Assembly (NCBI RefSeq): GCF_001183985.1
Contig: NZ_LFZW01000001.1
Span: 4,865,621 to 4,929,620 of the forward strand
DNA: 64,000 bases
Direction: 5' to 3'
From: Peribacillus loiseleuriae
GTDB taxonomy: Bacteria; Bacillota; Bacilli; Bacillales; DSM-1321
Shown here in pieces: positions 30,117 to 39,971 of this stretch; the first letter of the stretch is position 1; each line of letters opens with the position of its first letter. Position numbers and translations under genes: made by a program. A model generated the notes under the pieces. The model was not told where the DNA came from and searched no databases. It worked only from the letters and a program-made list of their open reading frames with translations.

Positions 30117-32336
30117 TCACTCAATTATGATGGTCGTTTCAATTTGGTCTTCCTTCCCAAATTTCCTCGCGAAGATAATTGCTGTATAAATTCCCACCCT
30201 CGGAAGTTTATCTTTAGATAATTCCTTCTTTAGTAAACCCTGCGGTACATGTTTAGCCCAATCCAAATATCCCACAAAGCGAAAATCATCTGGATCATAA
30301 AGTGCAATTCCCACTTCATCTGCACCACGAGGCAAATACATTTCATACCGATACATTCCTTCTTGATCACCCGCGCTGAATTCAAAACCCATTACTCTTG
30401 GATAGTTTGGTTCCTCCTTCACATAGAGAAACGGAAGACTGATTTCCTTCACTCCTTCAACCAGTGTTAAGAAACCATCATAAATTCCCCTTTTCATAAG
30501 TGTCGGGTTTATTTGTAATCCTAAATGAACTTGTTTCTTCTCCCCAGGATTAACGGAGAATGACACTGGCAAATCCCAGGTAATTCCCATCTCTTTCATA
30601 GGAATCTGAAATGAGTAATTTTTCTTCTCCTTGCTAGTGTTTTCAATGACGAGCTCCTCTTCATGTTCATGAATCCCTTCTTTCTTTGTAAACATCCCAA
30701 ATGAAAGGGAACTTGGGTAAAGAAGTGTATCTGCCTTTAAAGCTTGATCAATTTGTAGCCGCCCTGCCCCTTGCTCGAATGTACGATACAACTTCCCCTT
30801 CTTATCCAACAATGGTTTAGACGTACTCATTAGAGCAGACTTCACTTGATCCGGTGTCCATTCCGGATGTGCCTGTAGGATAAGCGCACTTGCTCCAGAT
30901 ACATGCGGAGCAGCCATGCTTGTTCCCTGCATCTCTAAATAGCCTGAAGGAATTGTACTATTAATCGCCACTCCCGGCGCTAATAGATCCGGCTTAATAT
31001 TCCAACTTACTGTAACCGGACCCCTTGAACTGAAATCCGCTAACTGATCTTGTTCCTTCTTATATATGAACTGCACATTCCGCTGCTTAGAGCGAATTTG
31101 TCGTTTTGCCATCTCTCCAGATTTTTTTGATATAGAGACAACTGGAATATCCAAGCCTTTTGTCACACTACCAATAAAATTCCCCTCTGTATTATTAAAA
31201 ATAATAACAGCAACGGCTCCTGATTCTTTGGCATTGATTACTTTCTCAGTAAATGATATACCCCCTCTCTCTATCAGAGCTACTTTCCCTTTCACTTGCT
31301 TTAGATCATCTACCCTTCCTTTCCCCCCATTCATTAATTCTTGTGTGAAATGTAGCTCCCATGGTTCCGACCCTTGCATAGGCATTAATTGAATCATTTT
31401 TTTCCTCGCTCCTAGCCCTACTTTCATATACGGGACAATCATTGGAGGTGTCGATGCTCCAACAGAAATTGCTTTCTCTGCAGTGCCTGGTGAACCAACA
31501 GTCCAGACCGCTGGACCTGAGTTTCCATTTGAAGTAACCGCGACGATACCGCTTTCAACCGCTTTATTTAACGCAATTGAGATGGGTAAATCAGGGCCAT
31601 TTACATCATTCCCAAGTGATAAATTAAGCACATCCACCTTATCTTCAATCGCTGCTTCAATTGCTCCCAATACTTGTTCAGTATTGCCAGTCCCCCCTGG
31701 ACCAAGCGCACGGTATGCGATCACTTCAGCTTCCGGGGCTACACCTTTCATTTTTCCATTAGCTGCGATAATTCCTGCTACATGCGTACCATGTATGGTC
31801 GATTGGTCACCCTGTCCTTTCGTTTCCATCGGATCCCGATCTCCATCGACTAAATCGCGCCCCCCCTTATACACTTTTCGTAGATCAGGATGTGTGTAAT
31901 CAATACCAGTATCAATAATTCCAACCGTTACACCTTTTCCGGTGATTCTCTGTTTTTTGCCGTCAAAAAAAGACCTCGCTTGATCGGCCCCAATAAAAGG
32001 TATGCTTGAATCGGCTTGAACACGATAAACTGACACTTCTGATATCGCAGAAATGGCATACTCCTTTTTCAGTTGCATAATCTCTTCCATTTTACCTTTA
32101 ACAGAAAAACCCACGATAGCGTGTTTGTATATTTTCCTGAGCTGAAGCGATGGATGTTTTATCGAAATTGTCTGAATATCAATAGTAGATATAGGTTTTT
32201 CCAACAGCACAATCGCTGTCGTATTTTTGGATTCAACTTGTTTTGGCAAAGGCGGTAGCTGTGTTGCCGCTACCGACGTTACACTTGCACAAAGAAAGAT
32301 GAGCATAATTAGTAAAGAAAAATACTTTTTCAGCAA
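30117..32336 (-). CDS. vpr: Secreted subtilisin-family serine protease, Vpr type
   Basis: About 739 aa from TTG 32336, which follows AAGGGG by eight bases; GTG 32354 lacks a site. A signal peptide (LLKKYFSLLIMLIFLCASVTSVAA) precedes an I9-type propeptide ending near GADQARSFF. The S8 catalytic triad is Asp142 (IIDTGIDYTHPD), His182 (IHGTHVAGI) and Ser473 (QGTSMAAPHVSG). A PA domain (VALIERGGISFTEKVINAKESGAVAVIIFNN) is inserted before the serine, as in Vpr, and a Fn3-like C-terminal region follows (about 540-739). It is monocistronic, upstream of the atp operon promoter; in B. subtilis vpr lies elsewhere. Confidence 0.93.
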   Translation of the reverse strand: MLKKYFSLLIMLIFLCASVTSVAATQLPPLPKQVESKNTTAIVLLEKPISTIDIQTISIKHPSLQLRKIYKHAIVGFSVKGKMEEIMQLKKEYAISAISEVSVYRVQADSSIPFIGADQARSFFDGKKQRITGKGVTVGIIDTGIDYTHPDLRKVYKGGRDLVDGDRDPMETKGQGDQSTIHGTHVAGIIAANGKMKGVAPEAEVIAYRALGPGGTGNTEQVLGAIEAAIEDKVDVLNLSLGNDVNGPDLPISIALNKAVESGIVAVTSNGNSGPAVWTVGSPGTAEKAISVGASTPPMIVPYMKVGLGARKKMIQLMPMQGSEPWELHFTQELMNGGKGRVDDLKQVKGKVALIERGGISFTEKVINAKESGAVAVIIFNNTEGNFIGSVTKGLDIPVVSISKKSGEMAKRQIRSKQRNVQFIYKKEQDQLADFSSRGPVTVSWNIKPDLLAPGVAINSTIPSGYLEMQGTSMAAPHVSGASALILQAHPEWTPDQVKSALMSTSKPLLDKKGKLYRTFEQGAGRLQIDQALKADTLLYPSSLSFGMFTKKEGIHEHEEELVIENTSKEKKNYSFQIPMKEMGITWDLPVSFSVNPGEKKQVHLGLQINPTLMKRGIYDGFLTLVEGVKEISLPFLYVKEEPNYPRVMGFEFSAGDQEGMYRYEMYLPRGADEVGIALYDPDDFRFVGYLDWAKHVPQGLLKKELSKDKLPRVGIYTAIIFARKFGKEDQIETTIIIE

Positions 32337-32435
32337 AAGCGACACCCCTTTCACTTATGGTTTCACTTAAGCTCAAGTCTATGCATATGAGGGAAATCCT
32401 TTTTTTAATGGCAGAAGGTTTCGGATTCAAAATCA

Positions 32436-32517
32436 AAAAAAGATCTGTTCCCGAAACTACTATACACAATGAACATTTCATCCTGTATATAGAGTTCAAG
32501 ATCAGACCTTTTTAGAA
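32436..32517 (-). terminator. Long imperfect hairpin after wecB, probable terminator
   Basis: On the minus strand AAAAAGGTCTG...CTATATACA pairs with TGTATAG...CAGATCTTTTTTT, giving nested stems and a T7 tract. It starts within ten bases of the wecB stop. Confidence 0.6.
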
Positions 32518-32523
32518 TGCTAA

Positions 32524-33675
32524 TTATTCCCCCGGCACAAATGTTGCCGGAGCTTTGTCAGTTTGTTTGAAATAAAAACGAATAGCTTCTGCAATCCTTG
32601 CTGATGTGTGCCCATCACCATAAGGGTTGTGAGCTTTCGCCATTTGTTGATAGGCTTCTTTATTCGTTAACAGTTCCGTCGCTAGATTATAGATCGTTTC
32701 TTCATCTGTTCCAGCAAGCTTAAGCGTACCTGCTTCAATTCCCTCAGGACGTTCCGTTGTGTCCCGCAAAACTAGAACTGGAACACCTAGTGAAGGAGCT
32801 TCTTCTTGGACTCCACCTGAATCAGTCATAATCAAATATGACTTCGCCGCGAAGTTATGGAAATCAAATACATCTAAAGGTTCAATTAAATGAATGCGCG
32901 GGTCGTTACCAAGAACTTCAGCCGCTAATTCTCTAACAACTGGATTTAAATGTACTGGGTAGATTACCTGTACATCATCATGCTCATCAATAAGCCGCTT
33001 AATTGCACGGAACATATTGCGCATTGGTTCACCTAGATTTTCACGACGGTGAGCCGTTAGTAAAATAAGACGATTATCCCCAATTTCATCTAAAACAGGA
33101 TGAGAATATGTCTCTTTTACTGTTGTTTTTAGTGCATCAATAGCTGTATTTCCTGTAATGAAGATAAATTCATCACTTTTTCCTTCATTTGTTAAATTCT
33201 CAGCTGCCTTTGCAGTTGGAGAAAAGTGCAAGTCCGCAATCACCCCTGTAAGCTGACGATTTGCCTCTTCAGGAAATGGTGAATATTTATTCCATGTCCG
33301 CAACCCAGCTTCCACGTGACCAACTGGTATTTGATTATAAAAAGCAGCTAAGCTCGCCACAAATGTTGTTGTCGTGTCACCGTGTACTAAAACGATATCT
33401 GGCTTCACTTCCCTCATCACTCCATCAAGACCCTCAAGACCCCTTGTAGTTACGTCGATGAGTGTTTGGCGATCCTTCATAATATTCAAATCGTGATCTG
33501 GTTGAATCGAGAAAATTTCCAGTACTTGGTCAAGCATTTGGCGATGCTGTGCCGTAACCGTCACAATCGATTCAAAATGCTCCGGTTGATTTTGTAATTC
33601 AAGAACTAACGGAGCCATCTTGATCGCTTCAGGCCTTGTACCAAAAATTGTCATAACCTTAATCGGTTTCGACAT
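32524..33675 (-). CDS. mnaA: UDP-N-acetylglucosamine 2-epimerase
   Basis: 383 aa. It interconverts UDP-GlcNAc and UDP-ManNAc, supplying the linkage unit of wall teichoic acid. Two Rossmann domains show MTIFGTRPEAIKMAPLV, VLVHGDTTTTFVASLAA, HVEAGLRTWNKYSPFPEEANRQ and MTDSGGVQEEAPSLGVPVLVLRDTTERPEGI, all hallmarks of the non-hydrolysing epimerase. ATG 33675 follows GAGGTGG. The gene begins 20 bases after upp and the two are likely cotranscribed. It could equally be called wecB. Confidence 0.95.
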   Translation of the reverse strand: MSKPIKVMTIFGTRPEAIKMAPLVLELQNQPEHFESIVTVTAQHRQMLDQVLEIFSIQPDHDLNIMKDRQTLIDVTTRGLEGLDGVMREVKPDIVLVHGDTTTTFVASLAAFYNQIPVGHVEAGLRTWNKYSPFPEEANRQLTGVIADLHFSPTAKAAENLTNEGKSDEFIFITGNTAIDALKTTVKETYSHPVLDEIGDNRLILLTAHRRENLGEPMRNMFRAIKRLIDEHDDVQVIYPVHLNPVVRELAAEVLGNDPRIHLIEPLDVFDFHNFAAKSYLIMTDSGGVQEEAPSLGVPVLVLRDTTERPEGIEAGTLKLAGTDEETIYNLATELLTNKEAYQQMAKAHNPYGDGHTSARIAEAIRFYFKQTDKAPATFVPGE

Positions 33676-33695
33676 GACTACCACCTCGTTTTATC

Positions 33696-34325
33696 TTATT
33701 TTGTTCCGAACAATCGATCTCCAGCATCTCCAAGTCCAGGAACGATATAGCCATGGTCATTTAACTTCTCATCAAGACCTGCAATGTAAATATCTACATC
33801 CGGATGTGCTTCCTTCAATAATTCCACACCTTCAGGAGCTGCAATTAAACACATGAATTTAATATTAACGGCTCCACGCTTCTTAATAGACGTAATCGCT
33901 TCAATTGCAGATCCCCCTGTTGCAAGCATTGGATCGACAACTATACATTCTCTTTCAGCCAAATCACTTGGAAGCTTCACATAATATTCTACTGGTTTCA
34001 GCGTTTCAGGATCTCGGTATAAACCAACATGCCCTACTTTAGCAGCTGGAATTAAGTTCAGAATACCATCCACCATGCCGATGCCAGCTCGTAAAATAGG
34101 AATAATTCCAAGTTTTTTCCCTGACAGCACTTTTACTTTTGCCTTGCTAACTGGCGTTTCAATTTCTACTTCTTTTAGTGGCATATCTCTCGTAATTTCA
34201 AATGCCATTAAAGTAGCAACCTCGTCTACAAGCTCACGAAATTCCTTCGTTCCTGTTTTAACATCACGTATAAAAGCCAACTTGTGTTGAATGAGTGGAT
34301 GATCGAATACGTATACCTTTGCCAT
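33696..34325 (-). CDS. upp: Uracil phosphoribosyltransferase
   Basis: 209 aa pyrimidine salvage enzyme (uracil plus PRPP gives UMP). The PRPP-binding motif is [18 protein letters not shown], and the uracil-binding C-terminal segment [31 protein letters not shown] is complete. The length equals the Bacillus enzyme. AGAGAACC precedes ATG 34325. It lies downstream of glyA, as in B. subtilis, but 475 bases away, with repeat R2 and a long non-coding stretch between. Confidence 0.97.
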   Translation of the reverse strand: MAKVYVFDHPLIQHKLAFIRDVKTGTKEFRELVDEVATLMAFEITRDMPLKEVEIETPVSKAKVKVLSGKKLGIIPILRAGIGMVDGILNLIPAAKVGHVGLYRDPETLKPVEYYVKLPSDLAERECIVVDPMLATGGSAIEAITSIKKRGAVNIKFMCLIAAPEGVELLKEAHPDVDIYIAGLDEKLNDHGYIVPGLGDAGDRLFGTK

Positions 34326-34677
34326 TAAAGGTTCTCTCCATTTCTATTTCTGGATTTTTTCCTGTACCTTTTTAAAAGATAAGGAAATATTAGGTTTTAT
34401 CAAATTGTGATAGTTTACCATTTACCTACCTCGCTCAATTATATAGATTACTGCGCAAAGGACTGGTGACGGTTTTCTTATTGCCGGTAGGTCATTCCGA
34501 CAAAAACACACTTCTAACCATTTTACAGAAAAATATATCTAACTTCAATTAGGAATAAAGAAATCATGAACTCTCATATTTAAAAATCGAGATATTTATT
34601 AACATGTTCTGCGAATGAGTTCTTTATCCTTTATAAATGTAGTACGATTTTATCAGATGTTTTGGACCTCAAAAATA
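34326..34677. other. Non-coding part of the glyA-upp gap
   Basis: Region upstream of upp. It presumably contains the upp promoter, but I see no clear -35/-10 pair, attenuator or binding-protein motif. Confidence 0.5.
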
Positions 34678-34795
34678 GGATGCCCCATAAGTAAAGGGTC
34701 AGACCCAGCAACTACTGCATACAGTTTAAATGAAGTGTAAGTAACACCATAAACCGTACGTGAGTGCTAGGTCAGACCCTTTGAGACATCCCTTT
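34678..34795. repeat. Dispersed palindromic repeat R2, copy 2; glyA terminator
   Basis: AAAGGGTC (34693-34700) and GACCCTTT (34775-34782) are the inner arms, with GGATG...CATCC further out. Inside, AGTTTAAATGAAGTGTAA...ATAAACCGTACGTGAGTG matches the R2 layout. It starts five bases after the glyA stop and should end that transcript. Confidence 0.8.
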
Positions 34796-34800
34796 ATTGA

Positions 34801-36042
34801 TTATAGAGATGGATATAAAGTATATTTTCCAGAAAGAGCTTCTACTCGTTGTTTAGCTTCTTCCAGTTTTGCTTGGTCATCTACATTTTTCAGAACCAAT
34901 CCAATAATTGAAGCAATTTCATCCATGTCTTCTAAACTAAATCCACGAGAAGTCACTGCTGCAGTCCCAATTCGAACTCCACTTGTTACAAATGGGCTTT
35001 CAGGATCGAATGGAATCGCGTTTTTATTTACTGTGATCCCAATATCATCTAATGCCTTTTCAGCCACTTTACCCGTTAGTCCAACAGAACGTACATCAAT
35101 CAATAGTAAATGATTATCTGTTCCATCTGACACTAGCTGGATTCCTTCTTTTTTCAAAGCCCCACCAAGACGTTGTGCATTATCAATGATTTGCTTTGCA
35201 TACTTCTTAAAATCATCTTGTAGTGCTTCACCAAAAGCAACAGCTTTGGCCGCAATCACATGCATTAATGGACCACCTTGAATTCCAGGGAAGATGGATT
35301 TATCAATCTTTTTTGCAAATTCTTCTTTACAAAGAATCATCCCGCCACGAGGCCCGCGTAATGTTTTATGAGTAGTTGTGGTAACAAAATCAGCGTACGG
35401 AACCGGACTTTCATGTAATCCAGCTGCAACTAACCCTGCGATATGTGCCATATCGACCATTAAATACGCACCAACTTCATCAGCAATTTCTCTGAAGCGT
35501 TTGAAATCAATAGCACGCGGGTAGGCGCTTGCTCCAGCGACGATCAACTTAGGCTTATGCTGACGTGCCTTTTCAAGTACATCTTCATAATTAAGCAAAT
35601 GATCTTCTTCATGCACTCCATACTCAACAAAGTTATATTGAACACCACTAAAGTTCACAGGGCTTCCGTGCGTTAAATGTCCACCATGAGAAAGATTCAT
35701 ACCAAGAACCGTATCTCCAGGCTCAAGAATCGTGAAATAAACAGCCATATTCGCTTGTGCTCCAGAATGTGGCTGAACATTTGCATGTTCGGCACCAAAG
35801 ATTTCTTTCGCGCGGTCACGAGCTAAATCTTCGACAACGTCCACATATTCACATCCACCATAGTAGCGTTTACCCGGGTACCCTTCTGCATATTTATTCG
35901 TTAATACAGATCCTTGGGCTTCCATGACAGCTTCACTTACAAAGTTCTCTGAAGCAATTAATTCAATCTTGCTTCTTTGGCGACCCAACTCTTCTTGAAT
36001 AGCTTTAAAAACCTGCTCATCTTGATTCGCTAACCGGTTCAT
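34801..36042 (-). CDS. glyA: Serine hydroxymethyltransferase
   Basis: 413 aa PLP enzyme converting serine and tetrahydrofolate to glycine and 5,10-methylene-THF. The PLP lysine is in [19 protein letters not shown], with N-terminal [40 protein letters not shown]. The length equals the Bacillus enzyme (about 414). ATG 36042 follows AAGAGGAGG. It ends in repeat R2, and a conventional terminator separates it from ywlG. Confidence 0.98.
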   Translation of the reverse strand: MNRLANQDEQVFKAIQEELGRQRSKIELIASENFVSEAVMEAQGSVLTNKYAEGYPGKRYYGGCEYVDVVEDLARDRAKEIFGAEHANVQPHSGAQANMAVYFTILEPGDTVLGMNLSHGGHLTHGSPVNFSGVQYNFVEYGVHEEDHLLNYEDVLEKARQHKPKLIVAGASAYPRAIDFKRFREIADEVGAYLMVDMAHIAGLVAAGLHESPVPYADFVTTTTHKTLRGPRGGMILCKEEFAKKIDKSIFPGIQGGPLMHVIAAKAVAFGEALQDDFKKYAKQIIDNAQRLGGALKKEGIQLVSDGTDNHLLLIDVRSVGLTGKVAEKALDDIGITVNKNAIPFDPESPFVTSGVRIGTAAVTSRGFSLEDMDEIASIIGLVLKNVDDQAKLEEAKQRVEALSGKYTLYPSL

Positions 36043-36240
36043 TGTAATCCTCCTCTTAATGCGTGATTGTCAGTATGTATCGTAGATTAATGCTGAGACC
36101 TAATCTACCGAACTACTATTTTAAAAATTTTCTCTTTCATTTTACCATGTTCAATAAGTGAACGGTAGTGTAACTATTAAACTTTATCGAACATTGTCAT
36201 TAATTTTCCTTTAATCGTTCGTATAACGGACCGATCCAAT

Positions 36241-36279
36241 AATAAAAGCACTCCTCTATATTGATAAGAGAAGCGCTTT
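36241..36279 (-). terminator. Terminator between ywlG and glyA
   Basis: AAAGCACTCCTCTAT (36245-36259) pairs with ATAAGAGAAGCGCTTT (36264-36279) with two mismatches; TTTTATT follows on the minus strand. Confidence 0.75.
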
Positions 36280-36286
36280 ACTAAAA

Positions 36287-36865
36287 TCACGAACAACTTT
36301 GGTTTTCTGAAGTATTATTATATACAGCGCGTTCACCACCAATAAGTTTTGCTCGAGTTTTAGCCAGTGTAACATGTGCATTTCCAATTTCTTTTACAGA
36401 GGAGCGAATCGGAACTACGACGTGTTTAAGATGCATTCCGATAAAGGTATCTCCAATATCAATACCCGCATCTGCCTGAATATACTCAACAACCACAGGA
36501 TTTGCTAGTTGCTGATACGCAGCTGTAGCCATTGCTCCTCCAGCTTTTCTAATAGGGACTACTGATACTTCCTCATATCTTCTTAAATCTGCATACTCTC
36601 TATCTAAAACGAGTGCTCTATTTAGATGCTCACAGCATTGAAAGGCAAGTTGGACTCCTGTTCGTTTCTGAAATACCTGCAATTCAGCGAAAAGCATATT
36701 CGCTACATCCAACGTACCTTCTGTCCCAATCCGTTTGCCGACAACTTCACTTGTGCTACAACCAATGACAAGCAATTGCTTTTCTGTCAAGCCTACCTCT
36801 TGTTGAAATTCAGCAAGCAAGATTCTGAATTGGCTTCTGATCAACTCTAATTCTTCATGTGCCAT
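36287..36865 (-). CDS. ywlG: YwlG-like conserved protein (TIGR01440/DUF436)
   Basis: 192 aa. Family landmarks are [47 protein letters not shown] and [24 protein letters not shown]. The Cys/His/Glu arrangement suggests a metal or nucleotide site, but no function is established to my knowledge. GGGAGAGT precedes ATG 36865. It begins 21 bases after rpiB and the order glyA-ywlG-rpiB-ywlE matches B. subtilis. Confidence 0.92.
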   Translation of the reverse strand: MAHEELELIRSQFRILLAEFQQEVGLTEKQLLVIGCSTSEVVGKRIGTEGTLDVANMLFAELQVFQKRTGVQLAFQCCEHLNRALVLDREYADLRRYEEVSVVPIRKAGGAMATAAYQQLANPVVVEYIQADAGIDIGDTFIGMHLKHVVVPIRSSVKEIGNAHVTLAKTRAKLIGGERAVYNNTSENQSCS

Positions 36866-36886
36866 GAAATACTCTCCCTTTCAGAA

Positions 36887-37333
36887 TTATCCGTTTTTAC
36901 TCTCATACTCAGAAATTTTTCCAATTCGATTCGCATGACGACCATCTTCGAATTCTTCCGTCAACCACACTTGAGCAATTTCCCGGGCAAGCCCTGGACC
37001 AATGACACGTTCTCCCATCGCAAGCATATTGCTGTCATTGTGTTGACGAGTCAACTTTGCACTATAGACGTCATGTACAAGTGCACAACGAACACCTTTT
37101 ACCTTATTTGCAGCAATGCTCATGCCAATTCCGGTTCCACAAATCAAAATGCCTTTATCATATTCTCCATTTGCTACCTTTTCCGCAACAGGAAGTGCGT
37201 AATCCGGGTAATCTACAGATGTTTGACACCCACATCCAAAATCATCATATGGAATGTCAAGCTCGTCCATTAATTTTTTTATTTCTTCACGGATTACCAT
37301 TCCGCCGTGGTCTGATGTGATTGCTACCTTCAT
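36887..37333 (-). CDS. rpiB: Ribose-5-phosphate isomerase B
   Basis: 148 aa. The RpiB/LacAB fold is shown by MKVAITSDHGGMVIREEI, DYPDYALPVAEKV and the anion-binding loop ILICGTGIGMSIAANKVKGVRCALVHD, which includes the active-site Cys. It converts ribose 5-phosphate and ribulose 5-phosphate. Known in B. subtilis as ywlF. GGGGAGGATT precedes ATG 37333. The gap upstream holds repeat R2 copy 3. Confidence 0.96.
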   Translation of the reverse strand: MKVAITSDHGGMVIREEIKKLMDELDIPYDDFGCGCQTSVDYPDYALPVAEKVANGEYDKGILICGTGIGMSIAANKVKGVRCALVHDVYSAKLTRQHNDSNMLAMGERVIGPGLAREIAQVWLTEEFEDGRHANRIGKISEYESKNG

Positions 37334-37397
37334 TGGAATCCTCCCCAGGCTTTTTTATTTTTATTGTGTCATAAATGAAGGAAAAGATAAAGGTAAC

Positions 37398-37487
37398 GAA
37401 GGGTCAGGTTCCATAATTATTATTTACCGTTTACATGAAGTGTAAATAATACTATAACAGTGGGTAGAGTACGAGGTCAGACCCTTG
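37398..37487. repeat. Dispersed palindromic repeat R2, copy 3
   Basis: AAGGGTC (37399-37405) and GACCCTT (37480-37486) bound the element. Inside, ATTTACCGTTTACATGAAGTGTAAAT... matches the other copies in layout. It lies between ywlE and rpiB; the minus-strand T-tract is weak. Confidence 0.75.
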
Positions 37488-37556
37488 CTCCCGAAAAAGA
37501 AGGGTCCGTTAGCGAAGGGGGGAAACTAATAATCATTATTTACCATACGTTTGTTG

Positions 37557-38000
37557 TTATCCGCCAATCTTTTTAATTAGCCCTTCGATTAGTGCCTGAA
37601 GCTCAACGAAGGTTTCCTCGTACATTTCTCGTGAACCGCCGTATGGATCGAAAACATCGCTATTATTTGGGTCATCGAACACAAATCCTTTCAATGTAAA
37701 GGTCTTAGCCGAAGATTGTGGATATGAAGCGGCTATTATAGATTTATGTCCCTCCGTCATTGTGAAAATATGTGTAGCCCAATCAATTTCAGCTTTTGTT
37801 AAAAGAGTGGAAGAATGATTCTGTTGGATATTTTGAGCAGATAAAATATTTTTTGCATGATATGAAGCCGGATCGCCTAATGAAGCATATATACCAGCCG
37901 ACTTCACTTCTATTCCAGACAATTTCTTTGCTCTTAGTATCGCTTCCGCTATAGGACTTCTGCATGTATTTCCCGTACAAACAAATAATACTCGAATCAT
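37557..38000 (-). CDS. ywlE: Protein-arginine phosphatase YwlE
   Basis: 147 aa low-molecular-weight phosphatase. The P-loop CTGNTCRSPIAEAI (C-x5-R) has Thr after Asn (CTGNTC), the residue known to set arginine-phosphate specificity in B. subtilis YwlE, and the general acid Asp lies in FVFDDPNNSDVFDPYGGSREMY. It reverses McsB-type arginine phosphorylation. ATG 38000 follows GGAGG by eight bases. Confidence 0.95.
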   Translation of the reverse strand: MIRVLFVCTGNTCRSPIAEAILRAKKLSGIEVKSAGIYASLGDPASYHAKNILSAQNIQQNHSSTLLTKAEIDWATHIFTMTEGHKSIIAASYPQSSAKTFTLKGFVFDDPNNSDVFDPYGGSREMYEETFVELQALIEGLIKKIGG

Positions 38001-38215
38001 TAAGTCAACCTCCTTCATTTCCGTTATAGTGAACCATTCTCTGATTCTACCATCTCGTTTCTATATTCATTACCTACGATAAAAGTACCATTTTATCCAG
38101 TTATATGCCAATGATAATTCGAACGATATTTTGACATTTTAAGTGATGTATCAATATTTTTTGCAAGCAATCTTATACAACATGCCTTCTTATGGTTAGT
38201 ATCAGAAGAGGAAAC

Positions 38216-38256
38216 GAAAAAAAAAGCCAGATTCCAAAAACTCTCTGACTTCGGCT
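38216..38256 (-). terminator. Weak hairpin with T9 after mntP
   Basis: AGCC/GGCT base stem (38225-38228 with 38253-38256) with poor inner pairing but nine Ts on the minus strand. Confidence 0.4.
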
Positions 38257-38269
38257 CGTTCATTCGTGA

Positions 38270-38824
38270 TTAAAAGGATAGCAAAAGCTTTAAACCAAAA
38301 GCACATAAAATGCTACCGCCCAGCACTTCACTGTAAACTCCGAGCCAACCTTGAATTTTCCTTCCTGTTAGCAGACCCAGCCAGGTAAGCAGGGTAGCTG
38401 CAATTCCAAAACAAAGAATAGTCAACAGTGTTTTCGCGCCATAAATCCCCAGAGTCAGACCAACAGAAAAACTGTCAAGGCTCACACTAACAGCAAAAAT
38501 GAACAACCCCTTCCCTACCGGGGCAAGGAGAGGAACATCTCCTCCTCGTATTCCTGATATACACATTTGAGTTCCGAGAACGATAAGTAAAATTCCGCCA
38601 GCGTAAACAGCAAACACACCAAAATGTCCCGAAATAAACCGGCCAGCTGTCATACCTGCTAGAGGCATCCATATATGAAAAAAGCCTACTGTCAAACCAA
38701 TGAACAAGATTTGTTTGAGCCTTAGCTTGAACATCCCCATCCCAAGCCCGACAGAAAAGGCGTCCATTCCTAATGCGAATGCCATAAGCATTAAAGTTAC
38801 CAGCTCTCCCGTAACTACACTCAC
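38270..38824 (-). CDS. mntP: Manganese efflux pump MntP
   Basis: 184 aa, six membrane helices arranged as two related halves. Each half carries an acidic motif: [15 protein letters not shown] near residue 16 and [15 protein letters not shown] near residue 114. These Asp residues are needed for Mn2+ export in the family. Known in B. subtilis as ywlD. There is no yybP-ykoY riboswitch that I can see in the short upstream region (38825-38921). The order ywlC-mntP-ywlE matches B. subtilis. Confidence 0.95.
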   Translation of the reverse strand: MSVVTGELVTLMLMAFALGMDAFSVGLGMGMFKLRLKQILFIGLTVGFFHIWMPLAGMTAGRFISGHFGVFAVYAGGILLIVLGTQMCISGIRGGDVPLLAPVGKGLFIFAVSVSLDSFSVGLTLGIYGAKTLLTILCFGIAATLLTWLGLLTGRKIQGWLGVYSEVLGGSILCAFGLKLLLSF

Positions 38825-38921
38825 TTTCCCTACCCCCTCGGACGTGCCTACTTCATGTTATGCATGTCCAAGAGAAAATAGAATAAGAAAAGCGAAAGTG
38901 CCACAAGTCCTGTTCAAGTCT

Positions 38922-39971
38922 TTACTTTTCCTTGATTAGCTGATGTCCTGCTGCTTTATGCAACCGGTTCATAATAGCTTGACCAATACCTGTTTCTGGA
39001 TACACTTCTGCCAAAATAATATCGACATCGAGATCATTAAATGTCCGTAATGTATCATATAACCTCGCCGCAACTGATTGTAAATTTGCCAAAGAACCCG
39101 AACGAACGAGATAATCTGATTGATAATCATCCGCGTGCTCTTCTGGCACCATCACCGCGACCTTCTTGCCTTCTGCTTTATACTGATCCACTATCTGTTG
39201 GAAAAACTCCCGACTGCCCTCAATTAAAATGAGCGGTGCATTCGGCGCATAATGGGTATACTTCATTCCAGGCGACTTCGGTGTAACTGCTTGATTTTTA
39301 AGCGCTGCATCTTCCTTAATAGGACCAATAACCGCTTCAAGTGCTTCTTTTGTCACACCACCAGGCCGAAGAATTACAGGTACCGATACAGTACAATCAA
39401 GAACGGTTGATTCAACTCCTACTCCTGTGGGGCCACCATCGACTATTCCAGCAATCTTTCCGTTTAAGTCATCTGAAACGTGTTTTGCAGTTGTTGGGCT
39501 CGGTTTTCCTGACGTATTAGCACTTGGAGCTGCAATCGGCACACCACTCGCACGGATTAATTCAAGTGCAACGGGATGATCCGGCATTCTAACCCCTACA
39601 GTTCGCAAACCCGCCGTCACACTAGTTGATAAAACTCCTTCTTTTTTTTCAAGTATGAGTGTGAGTGGGCCCGGCCAGAATTCATTTATTAAGGTTTTCG
39701 CTAATTTAGGAATTTCCACTGTAATTTCATTTAACTGTTCCATTGACGCAACATGAACGATTAACGGATTATCATTAGGACGACCTTTCGCTCCAAATAT
39801 TTTCCTAACCGCTTCATCACTTTTGGCATTCCCTCCTAATCCATAAACGGTCTCAGTTGGGAAAGCAACAACCTCATTTTCAGCAAGTAAATGAGCTGCC
39901 TCTATTAACTGTGGATAACCTTTTTTCTTATCCACACTTTTATCCACTATCCACAAATTAGTTTCCATCAT
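38922..39971 (-). CDS. ywlC: L-threonylcarbamoyladenylate synthase (Sua5/YwlC)
   Basis: About 349 aa. The YrdC domain (residues 15-210) has EVVAFPTETVYGLGGNA, KGRPNDNPLIVHV and PIAAPSANTSGKPSPTTA; the C-terminal Sua5 domain completes the long form. It makes threonylcarbamoyl-AMP for t6A37 of tRNA. ATG 39971 is chosen (AGGTGAAGGTG upstream); ATG 39968 is equally possible, and a 43-codon longer frame is not. DnaA-box-like sequences overlap its 5' end: the codons for VDKSVDKK are part of the cluster. Confidence 0.96.
   Translation of the reverse strand: MMETNLWIVDKSVDKKKGYPQLIEAAHLLAENEVVAFPTETVYGLGGNAKSDEAVRKIFGAKGRPNDNPLIVHVASMEQLNEITVEIPKLAKTLINEFWPGPLTLILEKKEGVLSTSVTAGLRTVGVRMPDHPVALELIRASGVPIAAPSANTSGKPSPTTAKHVSDDLNGKIAGIVDGGPTGVGVESTVLDCTVSVPVILRPGGVTKEALEAVIGPIKEDAALKNQAVTPKSPGMKYTHYAPNAPLILIEGSREFFQQIVDQYKAEGKKVAVMVPEEHADDYQSDYLVRSGSLANLQSVAARLYDTLRTFNDLDVDIILAEVYPETGIGQAIMNRLHKAAGHQLIKEK

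Noticed and set aside
34326-34677. Riboswitch or PyrR-type attenuator upstream of upp
   Set aside because: No conserved riboswitch core, anti-terminator pair or PyrR-binding loop could be found.
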